NCBI RefSeq assembly: GCF_000014885.1
Contig: NC_011566.1
Location: forward strand, 4,011,501-4,075,500
Length of the DNA stretch: 64,000 nt
Direction of reading: 5' to 3'
Source: Shewanella piezotolerans WP3
GTDB lineage: Bacteria > Pseudomonadota > Gammaproteobacteria > Enterobacterales > Shewanellaceae
How positions within the stretch are numbered: the first letter of the stretch is position 1; every line of letters starts with the position of its first letter. Shown piece after piece: positions 34,827-45,655 of this stretch. Position numbers and translations under genes: made by a program. The notes under the pieces were generated by a model. That model had not been told where the DNA came from. It made no database searches and saw only the letters and a program-made list of their open reading frames with translations.

Positions 34827-36023
34827 CTATATCAAAGTGATTTTAGCGAACTTGCGCTTACCCACTTGGAAAACACCCGTTGTACCAGCCGTTAGCTGCA
34901 TACGTGTATCTTCAATCTTGTTACCATCTATTTTAGCTGCGCCCTGCTTAATCATGCGCATAGCATCAGATGTTGAGCTAACCAGACCTGCTTCTTTAAG
35001 TAGGTTAGCAATCGCTATCCCTTCACCCGCTGCGATTTCTAACTCTTGAATATCGCTAGGAAGCGCGCCTTTTTGGAAACGGTTGATAAACTCTTGATGG
35101 GCAGCGTCTGCAGCAGCTTCATCATGGAAGCGAGCAATAATCTCTTTGGCTAATGCAATCTTTACATCACGCGGATTAGCACCGGCTTCAATATCCGCTT
35201 TAAATTGCTCAATCTCAGCTAACGGACGGAATGATAGCAATTCAAAGTAGCGCCACATCAACTCATCAGAGATAGACATGATTTTACCGAACATCTCTCC
35301 AGCAGGTTCGCTCACACCAATGTAGTTGTGGGCAGATTTAGACATCTTCTTAACGCCATCAAGACCCTCAAGTAACGGCATCATGATCACAGTCTGTGGT
35401 TTTTGACCTGACGACTTTTGTAGTTCACGCCCCATCAACAAGTTAAACTTTTGATCCGTACCACCTAACTCAACATCTGACTCAAGTGCAACCGAATCGT
35501 AACCTTGCAGTAATGGGTACATAAATTCATGGATCGCAATAGCTTGACCTGAACCATAACGCTTCTTAAAGTCATCACGTTCCATCATACGCGCAACAGT
35601 CTGCTGCGATGCTAAACGGATCATACCAGCAGCGCCAAGCGGCTCTAACCAGCTAGAGTTAAATTCAATACGGGTTTTAGCGGGGTCTAAAATCTTAAAC
35701 ACCTGCTCTTTATAGGTCTCGGCGTTAGCAAGTACTTGCTCACGTGTCAGTGGCGGACGAGTACTGTTTTTACCACTTGGATCGCCGACCATACCAGTGA
35801 AGTCACCAATCAAGAAGATCACTTCATGACCTAGCTCTTGAAAGGTACGCATTTTGTTTAAAATAACGGTGTGGCCCAAATGAATATCTGGCGCGGTTGG
35901 ATCGGCGCCAAGTTTGATCTTTAGTGGACGACCCTCTTTTAGCTTCTCCAGCAGATCCGCTTCAAGTAAAATTTCGTCAGTACCACGTTTAATTTCTGCT
36001 AATGCTTGCTCTAAATCAGCCAT
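34827..36023 (-). CDS. tyrS: Tyrosyl-tRNA synthetase
   Basis: A 398-residue class I synthetase that charges tRNA-Tyr. The HIGH motif is HLGHT in LGADPTAPDIHLGHTVIL and the KMSKS motif is present exactly. An S4 RNA-binding domain forms the end (DAMRMIKQGAAKIDGNKIED). The sequence is of the TyrZ-like branch rather than of E. coli TyrS type. The frame is open ten codons further up, but the ATG at 36023 gives the usual MADLEQAL start and has AGGAG at a spacing of 11. Confidence 0.95.
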   Translation of the reverse strand: MADLEQALAEIKRGTDEILLEADLLEKLKEGRPLKIKLGADPTAPDIHLGHTVILNKMRTFQELGHEVIFLIGDFTGMVGDPSGKNSTRPPLTREQVLANAETYKEQVFKILDPAKTRIEFNSSWLEPLGAAGMIRLASQQTVARMMERDDFKKRYGSGQAIAIHEFMYPLLQGYDSVALESDVELGGTDQKFNLLMGRELQKSSGQKPQTVIMMPLLEGLDGVKKMSKSAHNYIGVSEPAGEMFGKIMSISDELMWRYFELLSFRPLAEIEQFKADIEAGANPRDVKIALAKEIIARFHDEAAADAAHQEFINRFQKGALPSDIQELEIAAGEGIAIANLLKEAGLVSSTSDAMRMIKQGAAKIDGNKIEDTRMQLTAGTTGVFQVGKRKFAKITLI

Positions 36024-36149
36024 GTCGGCGGTTACTCCTGGGAGCCTAATCATAAAATCTGGGGACTAATGTTACTTGTTAGCCAGCACAAATGAAAGTG
36101 TGTACACTAAGGGGATCACTAAGAAAGAGCGAATTTGGTACCGAGGTCA

Positions 36150-37550
36150 ATGGGAAAGGTTATAACTTTATTTAAATTACTGCCAAAATTACATCAAATA
36201 CTCCTTTGTATCTTAGTTTTTGTCACCCTAATTATTGTGTTAATACCGTCAGATGATGTTCAAGCATCAAAACAGACGGTGTCATCAAACGGTGAATATG
36301 ACTTAAATACCCGTTATGACGTACCTTTAGCATTTCGAACACCGACTCCTCCAGCAGGTTCTGATTCAATCAATCAACATAATGCAGAGACTCGAAAACA
36401 GCCGCTAGCGCAATCGTCTTCATCCAACCAAGCGCAAACAGAACAAACAACTGTAGATATTGAACCGGTATTAAACGAAAAACATTTTCAGGTTAAAAGT
36501 GGTGACACCCTTGCAGCACTTTTTAGCCGTGCTGGTTTAACTGCTAAAGATGTCTATGATGTCACTCAATTGCCTAAGTCAAAAAAGAACCTGCTTAAAA
36601 TCATGCCTGGCGATGAGCTAGTAATTGCTAAAAACGATGAAGGCCAATTGATGCAGCTACGCTACCACTTAGACAAGATCTCAACCTTAGTGGTCAACCG
36701 AGTTGATGGTAAATATCAAGAGAGCATCAGCACTAAGCAAGTTGAAATTCGCAGCAAGTTTGCCAATGCCACCATTGAAAATAACTTTTGGAATGCAGGC
36801 GTTGCTGCTGGGTTAACCCCCAATCAAATCATGCAACTGGCCACAATCTATGGCTGGGATATTGATTTCGCCTTGGACCTTAGGAAAGGTGACAGTTTTT
36901 CCATTCTGTTCGAGGAGGAATACGCCGACGGCGAGTTTTTGCGCAACGGTAATATTTTAGCGGCTGAGTTTACTAACCAGGGTGACCTGTATACCGCTGT
37001 GCGTTATAAAGACGGCAACTATTACTCCGCTGAAGGCCGCAGTATGCGTAAAGCATTTCTACGCTCCCCGGTTGATTTTAAATATGTAAGCTCAAGCTTT
37101 AATCCACGTCGCTTACATCCAGTCACAGGTCAAGTTAGAGCCCATAGAGGGGTTGATTATGTTGCCGCAGTTGGCACACCAATAAAAGCCGCGGGTAAAG
37201 GCCGAGTGATTAAATCAGCCTATAATCAATACAACGGTAATTACGTTTTCATCAAGCACAATGACACCTACACCACTAAGTATCTGCACCTTAAAAAGCG
37301 TAAAGTGAAAACTGGCGCTTCAGTCAAACAGGGGCAAATAATTGGTACCCTAGGTTCGACAGGGCGTGTAACAGGTGCGCATTTGCATTATGAGTTTATT
37401 GTAAATGGTGTTCACCGTAACCCACGCACAGTTAAGCTGCCCAAGTCACAAGCGATTGCTAAGAAAGAGAAAGCCCAATTTGCTATCGTAAGTAAAAAGC
37501 TGATGGGTGAGCTTGAACACAATAAACAAGTACAGTTTGCATCGCATTAA
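36150..37550 (+). CDS. mepM: Murein DD-endopeptidase, MepM-like (M23)
   Basis: A 466-residue peptidoglycan hydrolase. It has an N-terminal membrane anchor (about residues 13-33), an OapA/LysM-like domain ([20 protein letters not shown]), a linker domain and a C-terminal M23 domain. Zinc ligands are visible in [13 protein letters not shown] and GAHLHYEF. It should cleave peptide cross-links during wall growth. The ATG at 36150 follows GAGG; an upstream TTG is less likely. It lies directly before anmK, so wall opening and muropeptide recycling are linked in position. Confidence 0.88.
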
Positions 37551-37591
37551 TGCTTGCTCAATCAAGGTTAACAGAAGAGATCAATACCATG

Positions 37592-38698
37592 AATAAAAGC
37601 TACTTTATTGGTCTAATGTCTGGCACCAGTATGGACGGTGTCGATGCAGTGCTCGTTAAGTTTAGCGGTGATACGCCATCCTTGATAGCGCACCACTCAG
37701 AAGAGATCCCTGCCGCCCTGTTAAGAAATTTGCAAAAGTTGTGTTTACCCGGAAATGATGAGATTAATCGTTTAGGCCATCTCGATCGCGCCGTAGGAAA
37801 GCTGTTTGCAAAAGCGGTCAATACGCTACTAGATAAAGCAGGCGTCGATAAGCTTGCAGTTATTGCAATTGGTAGCCACGGCCAAACCGTTCGCCATATG
37901 CCCAACCTTGAAATGGGTTTTACCTTGCAAATTGGCGATCCAAATACCATTGCAGCAGAAACCGGCATTGATGTAATCGCAGATTTTAGGCGCAAAGATA
38001 TCGCCCTTGGTGGCCAAGGTGCACCGCTGGTTCCAGCCTTTCATCAGCAGGTATTTGCCACGCCGGAGCATAAACGTATTATTTTGAATATTGGTGGCAT
38101 CGCCAATATTACCTACTTGCCAGGCAACACCGAAGCGGTTACCGGATTTGATACAGGACCTGGCAATACCTTAATGGACGCATGGACCCAATATCACCAA
38201 GACTTACCTTATGACAAAGATGGTGCTTGGGCCAAAACGGGAACCACCGACGACAAGATGCTGCTGCATTTGTTATCCCACCCCTACTTTTCACTCGCCG
38301 CTCCGAAGAGCACCGGACGAGAGCTATTCAATCAAGCGTGGCTGGAGCAGCAACTCGCCGAGTTTAACCACCTTAGTGATGCCGATATTCAATCAACCTT
38401 GCTCGATTTAACTTGCTTTAGTATTGCCAATGACACCTTAGCATTATCAACGATGGGCGAGATGTATGTCTGTGGCGGCGGCGCTTATAATACCGAGCTA
38501 ATGTGCCGTCTAAAACAGCTTTTGCCCCACTATAAAATCACTACCACTGCCGAGTTGGGCATTAACCCGCAATGGGTTGAAGGCATTGCTTTTGCTTGGC
38601 TAGCAATGCGCTTCCACCTGGGGTTACCTGGTAATTTACCTGCCGTGACGGGTGCAAACCGTGCAGCTATTCTCGGCGGAAAGTTTAGCGCCTTATAG
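37592..38698 (+). CDS. anmK: Anhydro-N-acetylmuramic acid kinase
   Basis: A 368-residue kinase, the same length as E. coli AnmK. It opens and phosphorylates 1,6-anhydro-MurNAc from recycled wall fragments. Signatures: [17 protein letters not shown] at the start, [24 protein letters not shown] and [14 protein letters not shown]. The start at 37592 matches the family; the frame is open upstream to 37550, touching the mepM stop. It ends at a perfect hairpin shared with the convergent gene. Confidence 0.95.
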
Positions 38699-38705
38699 TA
38701 TTCAA

Positions 38706-38739
38706 AGCATAAGTTGCTATTACCTTAGCAACTTATGCT
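38706..38739. terminator. Convergent hairpin between anmK and cadC-like gene
   Basis: AGCATAAGTTGCTA and its exact complement form a 14-bp stem around a 6-nt loop. The right arm is the 3' coding end of the minus-strand gene. No long T-run, so strength is uncertain. Confidence 0.55.
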
Positions 38740-40855
38740 CAAGCATCATCACGTCACGCTCTGAATATTTAGACAGCGTCATCAGCAACTGTTGCTCCGC
38801 TATACTGTAGCTCATTGAACCAAATGAACTTAGGCTTGAGCTAGGTAGACGTATAATGGGTTTCAATGCCTTCTCTGAAAAGTTCCAATAGTTTATCTGT
38901 TGAAAGCCAGCCCCATTGGCTTTAAAAAAAAGGCCGTTATCAACCACAGTCCAATTGTGCTTCTCTCTAAAAACCGACGAAGAGATGATCTTAGTGAGCT
39001 TATCAGGCTTATCAAGCTCCATTTCCCACAAGCCATTTTTATCATCTCGCGTAAATAACAAGCGTCCATCGTTAGTGGCCTGGGCTAAACGAATATCCAC
39101 ATCAGAGATAACTTTAACTTGGTGTTCAGAAAGAAAGAACTGCGTTAAACCATCATCCGTTGAGGTAAATATAGCGCTATCATCATGACTCCAATTCAAT
39201 CGTCCATGGTCGATGTACGGTGAGGTTAATATACTCAAACTTTGACTGGCCAAGTTAAGTATATGGATCACATTCCCCTCGCCTTTAGCATCAGGTGCTA
39301 AAAAAGCGATATTCTTTCCGTCATGAGACCATTTAGGGTAAGCAACTCGCTGATTTAACCGTGTCAATTGACGCCGATTCTCACCGTTTATATCTGCAGT
39401 CCAAAGTTCATTGGCGCCAGTGAGATTAGAGACATAAACAATACGCTTGGTCTGCTCAGAATAATCTGGATTTCGAAAGCTAAACCCTGACTGCAACATC
39501 GGAAATGGTGCACTAGCCACAGCGGCATCGGTTGCTAAATAAACGATCTGGTACTCTTTTTTATGACGTTCAAACACCAGAGCATTGCTATTCGCAAGAA
39601 AGCTTGGGTAACTAAAGCCGGCGATGTTTAAAGCTTTAGACTGCTTAGTACTAATATCAATAATGAACCCATTACGCACCCCCGATGTTTCAGTGCTAAA
39701 TACTAAGCGCTTATTATCTTGATGCCAGCTAAGTCCACGAATATCCTCCAACCCCTCAGTTAAGCGTAGCTCCTCTCCGGTCGCGCGGTTTCGAATGAAA
39801 ATATCCTCTGAAATATTACCAAAACGTCGTGCGATAGCGAGCCATTTACCGTCGGTACTGTAGGCTAAATCACGATCGCGGTAGTTGCAATCCACCAGGC
39901 AAGAAAGCCTACGGGGCGGCGCCTCTGTCTCTTGCAGATTAACTGTATATAAGCCACCAGTACTAGTGTCTAAGTCAAAGCCAATATAGGCCAGCTCTGT
40001 ATCGTTAGGGGCAAGGTCAAGTGCTGACATATAGCTATTACAACGACTAAGATCAACCGTATTGGCCGTGGCGATAGTGAACTGTTTTATAAAGCAATCA
40101 CCTGTTCGCTTGTCAGTACTTGGAAAATATAACGCTGTACCGTCAGAGCTCCAAACTGCACGAGCTTCTCGGCTTGCGTTAGAGGTTAGTCGTTTAGGGC
40201 TACTGTTAAAGTCTGATAGATCTTTCAAGTACAGGCTATAGCTTTGGCCATTATTACGACTGCCATATACTAGCCATTGGCCATCTGGGGACACGGCAGG
40301 GAAACGTTCAGCTTCGCCGCCCCAAGACAGTCTAGAAACCTGAGGTTCCATCATTTTTATCTGATCATGATAAAGGTGATAGGCCAGTGTAATAAGGCTT
40401 ATCACGCTGACAGCTGCTACCGTAATCCAACTGCGCTTTAAGGCAATAGTTAACGATTCAGCCCGGCTTTGTAGTTGCTGCAACACGTCAACATCGTCGA
40501 CTAAGTCAGCTGAACTATATTGAGGCTCAATCAGCAAGCGGTAACCACTTTTACGCACAGTCTCTATGATGGGCTCATCGGATATAGGACTAAGTTGTTG
40601 TCTTAAATGCCAAATCGCATTGGTAAGTGCTTTACTACCGACATACGCATTACCATCCCAAATATGCTCAATAATCTCCTCCCGAGATACGACATCAGGA
40701 AAGCGGCTCGCGAGGTAAGCAAGTACTTCAATAAACTTAGGCTGCAACGTAGTACAAGCTTCGGCACTCTCAAGCGAGGACAGAAAGCGCAAGCTATGGT
40801 CGCTTGGATCAACGATGCAACGACCAAGTTCAAACTTAATTCCCAGCTTTACCAT
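38720..40855 (-). CDS. CadC-like membrane regulator with TolB-type propeller
   Basis: A 711-residue one-component regulator. The N-terminal winged helix of OmpR/PhoB type (VVSREEIIEHIWDGNAYVGS, TNAIWHLRQQL, IIETVRKSGYRL) is in the cytoplasm. A single transmembrane helix follows (about residues 147-165). The remaining 530 residues form TolB/WD40-like blades with repeated (F/Y)P-x-(W)S-x-D-G patterns such as PAVSPDGQWLVYGS and PKWSHDGKNIAFLA, probably in the periplasm. The ATG at 40855 follows GAGG. It is divergent from a TonB-dependent receptor, the likely target. The signal is unknown. Confidence 0.82.
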   Translation of the reverse strand: MVKLGIKFELGRCIVDPSDHSLRFLSSLESAEACTTLQPKFIEVLAYLASRFPDVVSREEIIEHIWDGNAYVGSKALTNAIWHLRQQLSPISDEPIIETVRKSGYRLLIEPQYSSADLVDDVDVLQQLQSRAESLTIALKRSWITVAAVSVISLITLAYHLYHDQIKMMEPQVSRLSWGGEAERFPAVSPDGQWLVYGSRNNGQSYSLYLKDLSDFNSSPKRLTSNASREARAVWSSDGTALYFPSTDKRTGDCFIKQFTIATANTVDLSRCNSYMSALDLAPNDTELAYIGFDLDTSTGGLYTVNLQETEAPPRRLSCLVDCNYRDRDLAYSTDGKWLAIARRFGNISEDIFIRNRATGEELRLTEGLEDIRGLSWHQDNKRLVFSTETSGVRNGFIIDISTKQSKALNIAGFSYPSFLANSNALVFERHKKEYQIVYLATDAAVASAPFPMLQSGFSFRNPDYSEQTKRIVYVSNLTGANELWTADINGENRRQLTRLNQRVAYPKWSHDGKNIAFLAPDAKGEGNVIHILNLASQSLSILTSPYIDHGRLNWSHDDSAIFTSTDDGLTQFFLSEHQVKVISDVDIRLAQATNDGRLLFTRDDKNGLWEMELDKPDKLTKIISSSVFREKHNWTVVDNGLFFKANGAGFQQINYWNFSEKALKPIIRLPSSSLSSFGSMSYSIAEQQLLMTLSKYSERDVMMLEHKLLR

Positions 40856-41191
40856 AGTCACCTCACCTCTTTAAAAAGCCTAACGAGTAGCTTTTAGGGT
40901 AACCGCTACAACCTCAGCAATCCCCCCAAGTAAAATTGTCACATGCCAGACACATTTGCAGCACACTTTAAAAACATACTAACCCATTAATTAAAAACAA
41001 AATAGATATTAAATAGATATATAAACAACGAAGAAACGACTCTCTTAATGTTGCTGGAGGTTAACAAAGAATTTACAAATAACCCCAGAGCAATTTGGAG
41101 AGGTCACAGCAACTCTAGTGAGTAAGTTCCTATAAAAAATAGCCAGTAAGTCTCCCAATGCTAATGGCTAACAAAAACGAAAGGATGACAG
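40856..41191. other. Divergent promoter region (336 bp)
   Basis: AT-rich, no gene. It should hold the promoters of the CadC-like regulator and the TonB-dependent receptor and the regulator's operator. No clear palindrome was seen. Confidence 0.5.
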
Positions 41192-43951
41192 ATGAAACGT
41201 TCAATATTAAGTATGGCGATTGCGCTCGCCAGCATTACACCCGCTACTAGCTTTGCAGCACAAGCAGTGCAGACGCAAACTGCAGACGAGCCAATAGAGA
41301 AAATTCAGGTCACAGGTTCTCGCATTAAACGCGCCGATTTTGAAGGGGTAGCCCCCGTTACTGTTATCTCGGCAGGTGAGATAGCCAATAGTGGTCTAAC
41401 TTCTATTGCCGAAGTATTGCAGTCTTCAATTGCCAGTAGTGGTGGCTCTCTTAATGGCGAAAGCGATGGTTTTACCGACAGTGCAAGCTCAGTCAATTTA
41501 CGAGGAATGGGTGCCAACCGAACCCTAGTGCTTATCAATGGCCGCCGCCAAGCTTCATTCCCAAGCGCAGCGGGAGGCACTTCAAATTTTGTAGACGTGT
41601 CAGACATTCCCACCGCCGCAGTTCAGAGAATTGAAATCCTAACTGGCGGTGCATCTGCAATTTATGGCTCTGATGCCGTTGGTGGTGTAGTAAACATTAT
41701 CCTTAAAACGGAATATGAAGGAGCCAAGGTTGCGGTAAAATATAACGACCCTACTCAAGGTGGCGGTGAACAGCTAGACCTTTCTTACCTACAAGGTTTC
41801 AATACTGAGAATAGCCAGACACTGGTCATGCTCGAATATAAAAACGTAAAACAGATCCAAACCTATCAAAGAGATCTTTTCTATAGCCCTGCTTATTATG
41901 AAGATGACGAGGGCGAAACACGTTGGGGGGCGGGTCCATATGGAGATGCTTCAGCATCAAGCTGGGCTTCGTGGGTGCGTGACTACGATAAGGTTTATAC
42001 CAGCGACAAATACAGCCCTGTCGATGAAGCACAATGTGAAAACCTCTTTGGTGATAAGGGAGTCTACACCCCTGTAGGAAAGTATGACTGTTACTATGAT
42101 AAGTACGCCGATCGCGGCTTACAATCAGCATATGACCGCCTAAATTTAGTACTTAGCAGCACCTATGATCTCAACGATGATTGGCAGCTATACGGCATGG
42201 TCAACGCTTCCTATAAAGAGTCAACCAAATACAAAGATGAGAAAGGCTTTGGCACCTATATCTACGAAGACACAGCTTCAGGTGCACTAAGCTATGAAAA
42301 AACCGACTTTGATGACTACAACAAGTTCCAAATGCGTCGCCGCATGGAAGAGTACCCAGGCACACGCACTTACGATACTCAAAATACTAAAGCTGCTATC
42401 TCTTTTGGCATTGATGGCGCTATAGGTGATTACGAGCTCGATGTTTCTTGGTCAAGCAGTTACAACAAATACGAAAAACAAAACCACCATATGGTCAAAG
42501 CGGATGCACTGCTCGATTTAGTGACATTTGACCCAAATGATACCGATGCATCCAAATGGTATCCAAACAATAAACTGACCACTGAGCAAGCCGAGTCACT
42601 AATTGGCGACTCAACTAAAGAGTCAGACTCAAGCATGCACCAATTACAAGCCGTGTTTACAGGCGACTTAATAGAACTATCGGCTGGAACTCTTGCTTTT
42701 GCCACGACTGCAGAATGGGCTCGTGAAAGCTATGAAGATACCTTAGATGCTACAACCACCAGCGGTGGCTATATTGGTATGGGTGGCACCGGCGGTAAAG
42801 GCGATAGAGATCGCGTTGCCATTGCAGGCGAACTGCAGATCCCACTATTGGCTGATATCACAGCGGTTAAATCATTAGAACTGTCTGCTGCACTACGTTA
42901 CGACCACTACTTAGATGACTCTAGTGTTGGCGGCGCAACCACTCCACAAGTGGGGCTCATGTATCGCCCAATTGAAGAAGTACTTGTGAGAGCAAACTGG
43001 GGAAAAAGCTTTAGGGCACCAGATATGCATCGACTCTATGCTGGTATTACCCGTAGCTTTGGCTCGACCGAATACCCTCACCCAACGATTCCAGATGAAG
43101 TGTATGAAGATCAATATGACGGCATTAGTTCAGGCAACTTAAACCTCACCGAAGAGAAAGGTGACTTTTGGAACTTAGGTTTAGTCGCTAATATCACAGA
43201 CAATGCCGATCTAACCTTAGATTGGTGGAATATCGAACTCGAAGGTGCTGTTAAAACAATTTCAACTGACGAGATGTTAGATGATGCAGCTCAGTATGAT
43301 CAAACAGGTAACTACACCAGTTGCGACCAAATGAATATCGTCGGTTACCTTAACGAGTTTGATGACGATGGCATAGAAAACCTGCAGTGCATGCGAAAAG
43401 GCCCAATCAACAGCGCTTATGAAGCCTCTGAAGGTATTGATGCTAGCTTTAATTACCTATTCCCCGAAACCGCAGCGGGTGAGTTTAAGCTTAAGCTAGC
43501 CGCTTCATACTTAATCAAAAAAGAGTATCAAGAAACGCTTGATAGCGATATTGAAGAACAGACTGAAACCGATTACTTCCCTAAGTGGAAAGGTAAGGCG
43601 AGCATCAATTGGAAGATGGAAGACTTCTCCGCGACTTTAGCCTACTACTACACAGGCGAAGCTAAAGGCACCGACACCTTTACCCTTATCGACGCAGATG
43701 GTGAAGAGTATGAAGAAGATGATTACACCGACACGTTGGGCGCTTACCAAACCCTTAACCTGACATTAAGCTATAGCGCTCCGTGGGATGGTAAGTTTAC
43801 CGCAGGTGTAAAAAACCTCACCGACGAAATGCCACCTTTATACGATGAGCGAAATGATGAGCACAACAGCTGGCCCTTCTATGAAGAGGACAACAGCAGT
43901 TATTCAGCCGTTGGCCGCAGCGTGTTCTTCGGTTACTCACAAAAGTTCTAA
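41192..43951 (+). CDS. TonB-dependent outer-membrane receptor
   Basis: A 919-residue receptor. The signal peptide ends at SFA. The TonB box region is IEKIQVTGSRIKRADF. The plug domain includes VTVISAGEI, SSVNLRGMGANRTLVLINGRR and EILTGGASAIYGSDAVGGVVNI. The rest is a 22-strand barrel ending in phenylalanine (FFGYSQKF). The plug type is that of the large Shewanella/Alteromonas receptors that import peptides, sugars or lipids; cysteine pairs in the loops are present. Substrate unknown. AAAGGATG precedes the start. Neighbours are a CadC-like regulator and alkaline phosphatase. Confidence 0.93.
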   Translation: MKRSILSMAIALASITPATSFAAQAVQTQTADEPIEKIQVTGSRIKRADFEGVAPVTVISAGEIANSGLTSIAEVLQSSIASSGGSLNGESDGFTDSASSVNLRGMGANRTLVLINGRRQASFPSAAGGTSNFVDVSDIPTAAVQRIEILTGGASAIYGSDAVGGVVNIILKTEYEGAKVAVKYNDPTQGGGEQLDLSYLQGFNTENSQTLVMLEYKNVKQIQTYQRDLFYSPAYYEDDEGETRWGAGPYGDASASSWASWVRDYDKVYTSDKYSPVDEAQCENLFGDKGVYTPVGKYDCYYDKYADRGLQSAYDRLNLVLSSTYDLNDDWQLYGMVNASYKESTKYKDEKGFGTYIYEDTASGALSYEKTDFDDYNKFQMRRRMEEYPGTRTYDTQNTKAAISFGIDGAIGDYELDVSWSSSYNKYEKQNHHMVKADALLDLVTFDPNDTDASKWYPNNKLTTEQAESLIGDSTKESDSSMHQLQAVFTGDLIELSAGTLAFATTAEWARESYEDTLDATTTSGGYIGMGGTGGKGDRDRVAIAGELQIPLLADITAVKSLELSAALRYDHYLDDSSVGGATTPQVGLMYRPIEEVLVRANWGKSFRAPDMHRLYAGITRSFGSTEYPHPTIPDEVYEDQYDGISSGNLNLTEEKGDFWNLGLVANITDNADLTLDWWNIELEGAVKTISTDEMLDDAAQYDQTGNYTSCDQMNIVGYLNEFDDDGIENLQCMRKGPINSAYEASEGIDASFNYLFPETAAGEFKLKLAASYLIKKEYQETLDSDIEEQTETDYFPKWKGKASINWKMEDFSATLAYYYTGEAKGTDTFTLIDADGEEYEEDDYTDTLGAYQTLNLTLSYSAPWDGKFTAGVKNLTDEMPPLYDERNDEHNSWPFYEEDNSSYSAVGRSVFFGYSQKF

Positions 43952-43963
43952 CAACACCCTTGA

Positions 43964-43996
43964 TGGCGTCTTGCTCCTTCTAGACGCCTTTTTTTT
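43964..43996 (+). terminator. Terminator of the TonB-receptor gene
   Basis: GGCGTCT and AGACGCC form a stem around about 10 nt, followed by eight T. It lies 13 bases after the stop. Confidence 0.8.
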
Positions 43997-44012
43997 ATTC
44001 CATTGAGATGCT

Positions 44013-44069
44013 TTAGCTTAAGTCGTAAAACCGATTAGGTCCCATCACTAATACAACGACTTAAGCTAA
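44013..44069. promoter_or_regulatory. Widely spaced inverted repeat before phoA
   Basis: TTAGCTTAAGTCGT (44013-44026) and its exact complement (44056-44069) flank 29 bases. The pair ends 44 bases before phoA. It could be a regulatory fold or a pair of operator half-sites. No standard Pho box was recognised. Confidence 0.45.
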
Positions 44070-44112
44070 TGGCATCCCTAGGACTTCTACGTTTACAATT
44101 AGGGGTATTTCT

Positions 44113-45459
44113 ATGCAGTACTTAATGAAATCCTGTGCATTTTTGTTATCACTACTCACTCTTTTTAGCGCCCACTCTGCCAGCACATTGGCAACAACAG
44201 CCTCAACACTAACAGTACCGAAAAACATCATCTACGTTATCGGTGATGGTATGGGGCCAGCTTACACCTCCGCCTATCGCTACTTTAATGATGACCCAAA
44301 CACAAAGGCGGTGGAAAAAACCATCTTCGACCAACTGTTGGTCGGCATGTCGAGTACCTACCCCGATGATGACACTTATGTCACCGATTCTGCGGCGGCG
44401 GCAACGGCCTTAGCCACCAGCCACAAAACCTATAATGGCGCGATTGCAGTAACGAAAGAGCAGCTGCCATTAACGACCTTGCTAGAGCAAGCAAAAGCGC
44501 TCAATAAAACCACTGCTGTGGTCGTGACCTCACAAATTAATCACGCCACACCAGCAAGCTTTCTTGCCCATAATGAGCACCGCCGTAACTACAATGAAAT
44601 CGCCGATAGTTACCTGCAAAATCTAATTGCAGGTCAGCCAATAGCCGACCTAATGCTCGGTGGGGGGCAACAGTATTTCACCCGCAATGATAAAGATCTC
44701 AGTAAAGGATTTGTTGAGCACGGCTATCATTACATCAATAACATGGCGGATCTCGATCGACTAAAGCAGTTGCCTGCACTCGGGCTATTTGCAAAAAAAG
44801 GCTTAGAGCCAGCGCTTGGCAGTCAGTACCCACAGCGCTTAATGCAGATGACAGAAAAAGCACTTGAGCTTGTTAGCGCGAGTACTAAGCCTTTTATGAT
44901 GATGGTCGAAGCCAGTCAAATTGATTGGTGTGGCCACAGCAACGATATTAGCTGTGCTATGGCAGAGATGGATGATTTGGCGAAGACGGTCACATTAATA
45001 AAAGCCTATATCGATGCTCATCCAGAAACCCTGCTAGTGATGACAGCCGATCATTCCACCGGTGGCCTCAGTTTAGGTCGAGCTGGCACTTACCAATGGA
45101 AGGGGCAATCATTAAAACATATTAAGGCTATGCCAAAGGCTATTGCAGAAAAAATGCTGCAAACAGAGCAGCCTAGTTCAATTTGGCAACAAACCACTCA
45201 GTTAGCACTGACGAAAGAGCAAAATGCCCGACTTGTCAAAAACGTTGCCGACGCAAAACTTGAAAGAAAGCCAACAAAGTACCTAAGCCGCTTTATAAAG
45301 CAACTCATTGATGAAGTCACTTATACAGGCTGGACAACGAGTGGGCACGATGGCGTAGATGTTCAGGTTTTTGCTTATGGCAAGGGATACACGGCGTTTA
45401 CAGGTCATCAAGATAATACCGACATTGCCGCAATATTGATGCAGATGGTAAGCCAATAA
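44113..45459 (+). CDS. phoA: Alkaline phosphatase
   Basis: A 448-residue exported alkaline phosphatase; it frees phosphate from organic esters in the periplasm. The signal peptide is about 22 residues. The first metal site is YVIGDGMG, the nucleophile serine is in VTDSAAAATALA, later metal ligands are in VEASQIDWCGHSND, MTADHSTGGLSLG and SGHDGVDVQVFAYG. The family is the E. coli PhoA superfamily, nearer the D-S-A-A-A marine/Bacillus type. AGGGG precedes the start. It lies after the TonB-receptor terminator and thus has its own promoter. Confidence 0.9.
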   Translation: MQYLMKSCAFLLSLLTLFSAHSASTLATTASTLTVPKNIIYVIGDGMGPAYTSAYRYFNDDPNTKAVEKTIFDQLLVGMSSTYPDDDTYVTDSAAAATALATSHKTYNGAIAVTKEQLPLTTLLEQAKALNKTTAVVVTSQINHATPASFLAHNEHRRNYNEIADSYLQNLIAGQPIADLMLGGGQQYFTRNDKDLSKGFVEHGYHYINNMADLDRLKQLPALGLFAKKGLEPALGSQYPQRLMQMTEKALELVSASTKPFMMMVEASQIDWCGHSNDISCAMAEMDDLAKTVTLIKAYIDAHPETLLVMTADHSTGGLSLGRAGTYQWKGQSLKHIKAMPKAIAEKMLQTEQPSSIWQQTTQLALTKEQNARLVKNVADAKLERKPTKYLSRFIKQLIDEVTYTGWTTSGHDGVDVQVFAYGKGYTAFTGHQDNTDIAAILMQMVSQ

Positions 45460-45655
45460 CTTATCGGTTCTAAGCTTAGCCACGCATGCTGCTCTCTATA
45501 TCAAGCGTAATGATAGTCATCAAATTAACATTTATTCAAATTATGCTTTATATTCAATAGCAGTGCGTGAACTTTACATATAAACCACATAATGGATATT
45601 GTCGCCCAGACTATTCATTGAGGTATGTCGGTCAAATCGAAAAGGATTAGGACTT

